Positions 6,801 to 9,234 of a stretch of 9,234 nucleotides of DNA are shown piece after piece. The DNA comes from JAABRU01 sp964534335. Lineage in GTDB: Bacteria; Desulfobacterota; Desulfobacteria; Desulfobacterales; Desulfococcaceae. Under the pieces are notes generated by a model. The model worked only from the letters and a program-made list of their open reading frames with translations, made no database searches and had not been told where the DNA came from. The position numbers were made by a program, and so were the translations under genes. The number at the start of each line of letters is the position of its first letter. The stretch's first letter is position 1. The stretch lies in contig CAZHPS010000276.1 of the NCBI GenBank assembly GCA_964534335.1, positions 1 through 9,234 of the forward strand, written 5' to 3'.

Positions 6801-7630
6801 AAATCCGGATTGGATTTCACCAGAGTTTCAAACACTTTTTCCCTGTATGCGTGATATTCCCTGTAAAAATCCTTTTCCAATGCTTTTTCAACAATCCACT
6901 GATCCTTCATCAGTTTTTCCAGTGCGCACGGCCCGCCGGAACTCAGGAGCATGGAAGTGTTAAATATCTTTTGGAAAAAAAACCGGTGCAAACACGCACG
7001 GGGAGAATCCGCAAGCAGGGACAGATCTGTATCAGATGCAGATGTTCTGATGACAAATTTCTGATACCGGTGCGGAAAAGACTGATGAAAATACAGACGG
7101 AATTCATTCATATCCGTGACAATTCCCCATTTGGCGCGAACAGGTTCCTGTCCGTAAGGCGCAAAATGGCTGTTGGCTTCCCGCAGATAATCAGCGCACT
7201 GTTTCACGGGACTGCGCGTATTTCCCTTGCGTTTCTGCTCATTGTCCAGCCCGGAATGAATATCCTTAAATTCGCAAAGCACCTGGGGAATGCCGGAAAA
7301 AGCCTCTTTTCTGCCAAAATAACCCAAAGCCATATCTGCTTTGCCGGTTCCGCCGGACGCGCCTGATTTGGGAATGGCAAACTGGGGATGACAGGTATAA
7401 CCTTCCTGTTTTTCTGTTTCACCGGATGCGGCATATCCCCATATTTTTTTGAAAAAAATGTTTACAAACGCACTTTCGGCCTCTGTTTCTTTCTGAAATT
7501 CCTTATCTGCCCATTTACGCAGAAGATCGAGCATTTGTGCATCCTGGGACGCGGCATATTTCTGATATTCCGCATTCCACACGGAAAGCAGAAAACCCTC
7601 TGAAAAAAGATGATGATATATTTCTGTCAT
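3836..7630 (-). CDS. Type IIG (Eco57I-like) restriction-modification enzyme, single chain
   Basis: This 1264-residue protein would both cleave and adenine-methylate DNA at one target. The N-terminal PD-(D/E)XK nuclease has GKADMALGYF with Asp99, CEFK with Glu120 and Lys122, and a following Gln144 (KQCADYL). A helical linker leads to the gamma-type N6-adenine methylase: YYTPEWVTDYIV (461-472), motif I ADPACGSGAFL (538-548), GVDINPESVEITRLALWL (592-609) and catalytic NPPY (677-680). A TaqI-like specificity region spans about 900-1065, including LLGILNSPVVNFVF (1029-1042) and FLAPLPVP (1060-1067). The tail (1080-1258) is coiled and ends in LYNLSPEEIRLVEK. All key residues are present and the length is normal, so it is probably active. 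The ATG at 7630 has GGGAG 6 nt upstream. BREX PglX is less likely because of the nuclease domain and the lack of BREX neighbours. The target sequence is unknown. Its last codons and TGA stop lie inside a repeat. Confidence 0.9.
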   Translation of the reverse strand: MTEIYHHLFSEGFLLSVWNAEYQKYAASQDAQMLDLLRKWADKEFQKETEAESAFVNIFFKKIWGYAASGETEKQEGYTCHPQFAIPKSGASGGTGKADMALGYFGRKEAFSGIPQVLCEFKDIHSGLDNEQKRKGNTRSPVKQCADYLREANSHFAPYGQEPVRAKWGIVTDMNEFRLYFHQSFPHRYQKFVIRTSASDTDLSLLADSPRACLHRFFFQKIFNTSMLLSSGGPCALEKLMKDQWIVEKALEKDFYREYHAYREKVFETLVKSNPDFRGTKGRLVRLTQRFLDRCLFVMFCEDMGAALHYPPNLLRDLLIKHSTDDFYDANDNAAWEKVKKLFAAMRDGTHFLKQAMNRFNGGLFETDKELENLHIPTFLFCTEQQGMNEKSLFSDKATLLYLSAQYDFGAGAGTGERKIGLYTLGRIFEQSITDLEYMEARADGRVSLTELSKRKRDGVYYTPEWVTDYIVQETVGAKMEDIKKELGFDRIPQVTEEDIEKFQERLKNRRKKGAPHVNAYIAMLDQYRNALDKLRIADPACGSGAFLIQAFEKLFRERQWIAKEKERIERKGSLFDTEQEMKTVLSRNLYGVDINPESVEITRLALWLRTALPDKSLSVLDKNILCGNSLVGMDFYENRNPKLFPEEKKERINAFDWNAAFPQIFADGGFDCVIGNPPYIKLQHFRQAQPEVTDYLLTAKKKDGSLKYESTQTGNFDMYLPFIEMGMDLLNANGRMGFIAPNVWMMNEYGKGLRKKLKQTKQLDRWVDFKSFQVFDEATTYTALQFFRGKQCDAVKCYFASDGDISNVDWESTDMDSVSFEELSEDGAWNLLPRKDSDLINRLCRSNSLLGEKKWTKQIFQGVITSADYIYHLTKIGNGKYLHKGKDKKTKEVEIEDKIMRPLVSGSEAKRYQKPHTDTWLLFPYDLSGDRPRLWSQNEMEERFPKAWAYFRNFEKVLRERESGKFDDAQWFRFGRNQNMDKQDLPKLGVAQTVPGMRVFYDSDGEFYFNNVRVNGIFASEKQDTWFLLGILNSPVVNFVFKRTAKAKEGGFYEANKQFLAPLPVPDATDDQKKQVGNLAKELQELHTSRRDKMLLTEKRLQSAQTEADKRSPQWIWADAKNKESLEKRLDALTVCLRPGAAMKAENDNGEIRFFINGIPVIDGIFEDAQQAEFIAAQWHHTALTTNITEKFTAQKLISLLCNLRKTDNSALMKQVITLDREIRQLDQITAEKEREMNQTVYRLYNLSPEEIRLVEKDCSITV

Positions 7631-7645
7631 AAATCACTCCCTTTT

Positions 7646-7680
7646 GTCTGAACCATGATTCACAGGATTAAAGGATTTTA
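7646..7680. repeat. GTCTGAAC/GGATT repeat unit just upstream of the RM gene
   Basis: GTCTGAACCATGATTCACAG begins at 7646 and continues with GATTAAAGGATT. It is the same unit type as 3555-3586 and the reverse of 3699-3740. It lies 15-50 bp upstream of the RM start codon, within the 90-bp gap to the AEC transporter gene. Confidence 0.75.
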
Positions 7681-7697
7681 TCTTCCCGTGCGGCCTG

Positions 7698-7703
7698 ATT
7701 ATA
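7698..7703 (-). promoter_or_regulatory. Perfect -10 box (TATAAT) candidate for the RM gene
   Basis: TATAAT on the minus strand lies 67 bp upstream of the RM ATG, in the gap after the transporter gene. No good -35 is found at 16-18 bp; TTACCG at a 20-bp spacing is the nearest and is poor. If it is used, the leader RNA would include the reverse complement of the repeat at 7646-7680. Read-through from the AEC gene is the alternative. Confidence 0.3.
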
Positions 7704-7720
7704 AAAAATTTGATTCCACT

Positions 7721-8644
7721 TCACGGTAAGGCCAGATGCAGCCACAGCGTAAAAGTAATAGCGGAAAACAGGGTGCTGAGGGAAATGGCCGCGACCGCGA
7801 ATTCAGCATCCCCGTTCATTTCCTTTGCCATGACATAGGTAATGGTTGCTGTGGGTGAGGCCAGCACAATCAGTCCCGGAATAAAATTCTGCGGACTGAG
7901 CCCCATCAGATGATACAGTCCAAATCCCAGCCCCGGCAGCAGCACGAGTTTCATAATGCCTGACGATAACAGCAAAATCATCCTGGATCGCATGAGATCA
8001 AAGGAAAGAGATGCTCCGATGAGCAGCAGGGACAGTGGCAGAGCAAGTCCGTCCAGAATATCCAGACATCTGCCTGCCACAAGGGGAAGTGACAGACCGG
8101 AAAGGGAAAAGAGAATTCCGGCCATTGCAGAAAGAATGACCGGATTGGCAAGAATTTTCAGCAAAATGCTTTGGATTCTGTCTTTTGCAGGAATTCCGGC
8201 AGACCAGTATTGCAGTGACAGCACTGCGAGAAAATTCTGGACAATCATGACAAATCCGGCCAGGATACTTGCCCGGACAAGTCCCTGATCTCCAAGAAAA
8301 TAATAGGCCACAGCCAGGCCAATATAACCAAGATTGCCGTGAAAACAGCTCTGCATAAAAGTTCCGAACTGCTTTGGACGGATACGGGCCGCAAGACATG
8401 CAATCCATGAAATTATGAAAAAAAGCAGCAGGGTTCCCAAAGTCACTGCCAGCACGTCCGGGTGAAAATCCTCTTTCAGGGAGCCTTTGGAAATGGAGCG
8501 GAAAATCATGGCCGGAATTGCCAGATAATAGGCAATGCGGTTGGCAGGCCCCAGAAATTCAGGCGTAATCATGCCTTTGTGCCGGGCTGCGCATCCCATG
8601 AAAATGATCACGAATATGGGAATGATGGTTTCAATGATGTGCAT
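7721..8644 (-). CDS. AEC-family (auxin efflux carrier-like) permease
   Basis: This 307-residue inner-membrane protein has about ten hydrophobic helices in the two-half pattern of bacterial AEC proteins, with the usual length. Visible family features are the N-terminal IIPIFVIIFMGCAARHKG (7-24), LAIPAMIF (41-48), the broken-helix motif HGNLGYIGL (102-110), NPVILSAMAGI (167-177), LPLSLLLIGASLS (202-214), and ASPTATITYVMAKEMNGD (262-279) near the second broken helix. Bacterial members usually move carboxylates or similar small anions; the substrate here cannot be read from sequence. The ATG at 8642-8644 fits the family's N-terminus, but no clear ribosome-binding site precedes it. It lies 90 bp upstream of the RM gene on the same strand and could be co-transcribed with it. 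Element copy B ends 78 bp upstream of its start. Confidence 0.9.
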   Translation of the reverse strand: MHIIETIIPIFVIIFMGCAARHKGMITPEFLGPANRIAYYLAIPAMIFRSISKGSLKEDFHPDVLAVTLGTLLLFFIISWIACLAARIRPKQFGTFMQSCFHGNLGYIGLAVAYYFLGDQGLVRASILAGFVMIVQNFLAVLSLQYWSAGIPAKDRIQSILLKILANPVILSAMAGILFSLSGLSLPLVAGRCLDILDGLALPLSLLLIGASLSFDLMRSRMILLLSSGIMKLVLLPGLGFGLYHLMGLSPQNFIPGLIVLASPTATITYVMAKEMNGDAEFAVAAISLSTLFSAITFTLWLHLALP

Positions 8645-8722
8645 AGTCAGTGGACAGTTAATCTGTACTCTGTCAGTCCTTAATCTGTGAGTTGAAAAAA
8701 CCGGATTTTTCTGAAAATTTTA

Positions 8723-8856
8723 TATAGCTTTTAAGATAATTGTTTTGGAGTAGGTTGGGGTGAACGGAGTGAACCCCAACATCCTGATTCAGTTGGGGTT
8801 CACTCCGTTCACCCCAACCTACAGGAAACCCCAAAATTATTTTCTTAAAGCCTATA
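8723..8856. repeat. MITE-like palindromic element, copy B (inverted relative to copy A)
   Basis: The 134-bp element starts TATAGCTTTTAAGATAATTG and ends with CTTAAAGCCTATA. Its core is a perfect 30-bp hairpin: 8751-8780 (TAGGTTGGGG...CCCCAAC) equals the reverse complement of 8792-8821, around an 11-nt loop. The outer arms match copy A almost exactly while the inner core differs. The perfect stem suggests this copy is younger or better kept than A. It lies upstream of the AEC gene. Confidence 0.9.
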
Positions 8857-8903
8857 CCAAGCCGCCATTGGTTTGATCCAAAATATTGTCCGCTGTTTTG
8901 TCT

Positions 8904-8935
8904 GTGCAGAAAACCGCCCCGCCTAATTTCTGCAC
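8904..8935. repeat. Small palindromic repeat, copy 2
   Basis: GTGCAGAAA (8904-8912) and TTTCTGCAC (8927-8935) pair perfectly around a CCGCCCCGCCTAA loop. Compared with copy 1 (355-386), the sixth stem pair is G-C instead of A-T. The TCCTCCGGA tail is missing; the sequence runs straight into the 87-bp direct repeat at 8936. Confidence 0.7.
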
Positions 8936-9022
8936 ATATGTCTGACTGTGCATCTGTTTCCCACAGAGAACACAGAGGACTGCACAGAGAACACAGAGAG
9001 TTTCTGTGCAAATCAAAAGTCA
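8936..9022. repeat. 87-bp direct repeat, copy 1
   Basis: It begins ATATGTCTGACTGTGCATCT and ends CAAATCAAAAGTCA. It matches 9148-9234 at 86 of 87 positions (A at 8967 against C at 9179), offset 212 bp. It contains the left arm of the CTCTGTG inverted repeat. Confidence 0.9.
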
Positions 9023-9107
9023 AATTTGACAACTTTCAGAAAATTGTCAAATTCTGTACCTCTGTGTCCTCTGTGGTTTTTTATCCTCTGTGTCCTCTGT
9101 GGGAAAC
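8956..9107. repeat. Large CTCTGTG/CACAGAG inverted repeat
   Basis: The terminal arms 8956-8979 (GTTTCCCACAGAG...) and 9084-9107 are reverse complements at 23 of 24. Inside, CACAGAGAACACAGAGAG near 8984-9000 faces CTCTGTG at 9060 and 9069. At the centre, AATTTGACAA (9023-9032) and TTGTCAAATT (9044-9053) are a perfect 10-bp inverted pair with an 11-nt loop, so the whole 152 bp could fold as one interrupted hairpin. It has no coding capacity. It is the same family as 2508-2573. Apart from repeats, 8645-8722 and 8857-8903 show nothing recognisable. Confidence 0.8.
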
Positions 9108-9109
9108 CC

Positions 9110-9144
9110 AAAAACCGCTTCTCTTAATTTCTGCAATCCTCCGG
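9110..9144. repeat. Small palindromic repeat, copy 3 (left arm lost)
   Basis: AAAAACCGCTTCTCTTAATT and then TCTGCAATCCTCCGGA match the right part and tail of copy 1 (359-395), but the GTGCA left arm is replaced by the end of the CTCTGTG repeat. It sits directly before the second 87-bp repeat copy. Confidence 0.6.
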
Positions 9145-9147
9145 AAA

Positions 9148-9234
9148 ATATGTCTGACTGTGCATCTGTTTCCCACAGCGAACACAGAGGACTGCACAGA
9201 GAACACAGAGAGTTTCTGTGCAAATCAAAAGTCA
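9148..9234. repeat. 87-bp direct repeat, copy 2 (runs to the window edge)
   Basis: It matches 8936-9022 with one substitution. It reaches the last base of the window, so the repeat, and possibly the inverted repeat it starts, probably continues outside. Confidence 0.9.

Noticed and set aside
6080..7366. Long plus-strand ORF (428 codons) opposite the RM gene
   Set aside because: It is antisense to well-supported nuclease and methylase motifs. Its translation is rich in Phe, Cys and His with no recognisable domain, typical of a shadow frame.
1735..7630. Type I restriction system formed by the HsdR_N-like gene and the large methylase
   Set aside because: There is no helicase/translocase or separate HsdS, the genes are not adjacent, and the large protein is self-sufficient as type IIG.
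3836..7630. BREX PglX
   Set aside because: An N-terminal PD-(D/E)XK nuclease with D99, E120 and K122 is present and no BREX partners occur in the window.
8645..8730. Promoter for the AEC gene provided by element copy B
   Set aside because: A TATAAA-like box exists at the element edge, but I found no acceptable -35 at the right spacing.
8673..9032. Minus-strand ORF of 119 codons in the right intergenic region
   Set aside because: It runs through element copy B and the CTCTGTG repeat; its translation is repeat-derived.

Overview
The window looks like a chromosomal stretch from a repeat-rich Gram-negative bacterium. My best guess is a filamentous sulfate reducer of the Desulfobacterota (Desulfonema-like). 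That guess rests on the character of the dispersed intergenic repeats and on the style of the small HsdR_N-like protein, both judged from memory. No rRNA, tRNA, CRISPR array or transposase gene was recognised.

Layout from left to right: (1) 1-436 has no gene and is packed with repeats: a 48-bp direct repeat, a 30-bp-arm hairpin and a small palindromic repeat. (2) 437-1483, minus strand, encodes a prenyltransferase/squalene-cyclase-like alpha/alpha-barrel protein. (3) 1735-2286, minus strand, encodes a small HsdR N-terminal-like protein whose nuclease motif lacks its acidic residue. (4) 2350-2573 holds a MITE-like palindromic element (copy A) and a CTCTGTG repeat. (5) 2627-3544, plus strand, is a RarD-type EamA transporter. 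(6) 3547-3842 is a cluster of 9-bp-periodic GTCTGAAC/GATT repeats. (7) 3836-7630, minus strand, is a large single-chain type IIG (Eco57I-like) restriction-modification enzyme. (8) 7721-8644, minus strand, is an AEC-family (auxin efflux carrier-like) permease. (9) 8645-9234 has no gene; it holds copy B of the MITE-like element, a large CTCTGTG inverted repeat and an 87-bp direct repeat that reaches the window edge.

The genes do not form one obvious pathway. The type IIG enzyme carries nuclease, methylase and specificity parts in one chain and can act alone as a phage- or plasmid-restriction system. It is followed by repeats that supply its stop codon, and another unit of the same family lies just upstream of its start. 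Two copies of one MITE-like element, in opposite orientation, enclose the transporter-RM-transporter block (about 6.5 kb).

The most distinctive feature is the intergenic DNA. Several independent repeat families are palindromic, two show an internal 9-bp period, and two show paired base changes that keep the hairpins intact. No clearly new gene system was found; the unusual material is the repeat architecture and the degenerate nuclease-like small protein.
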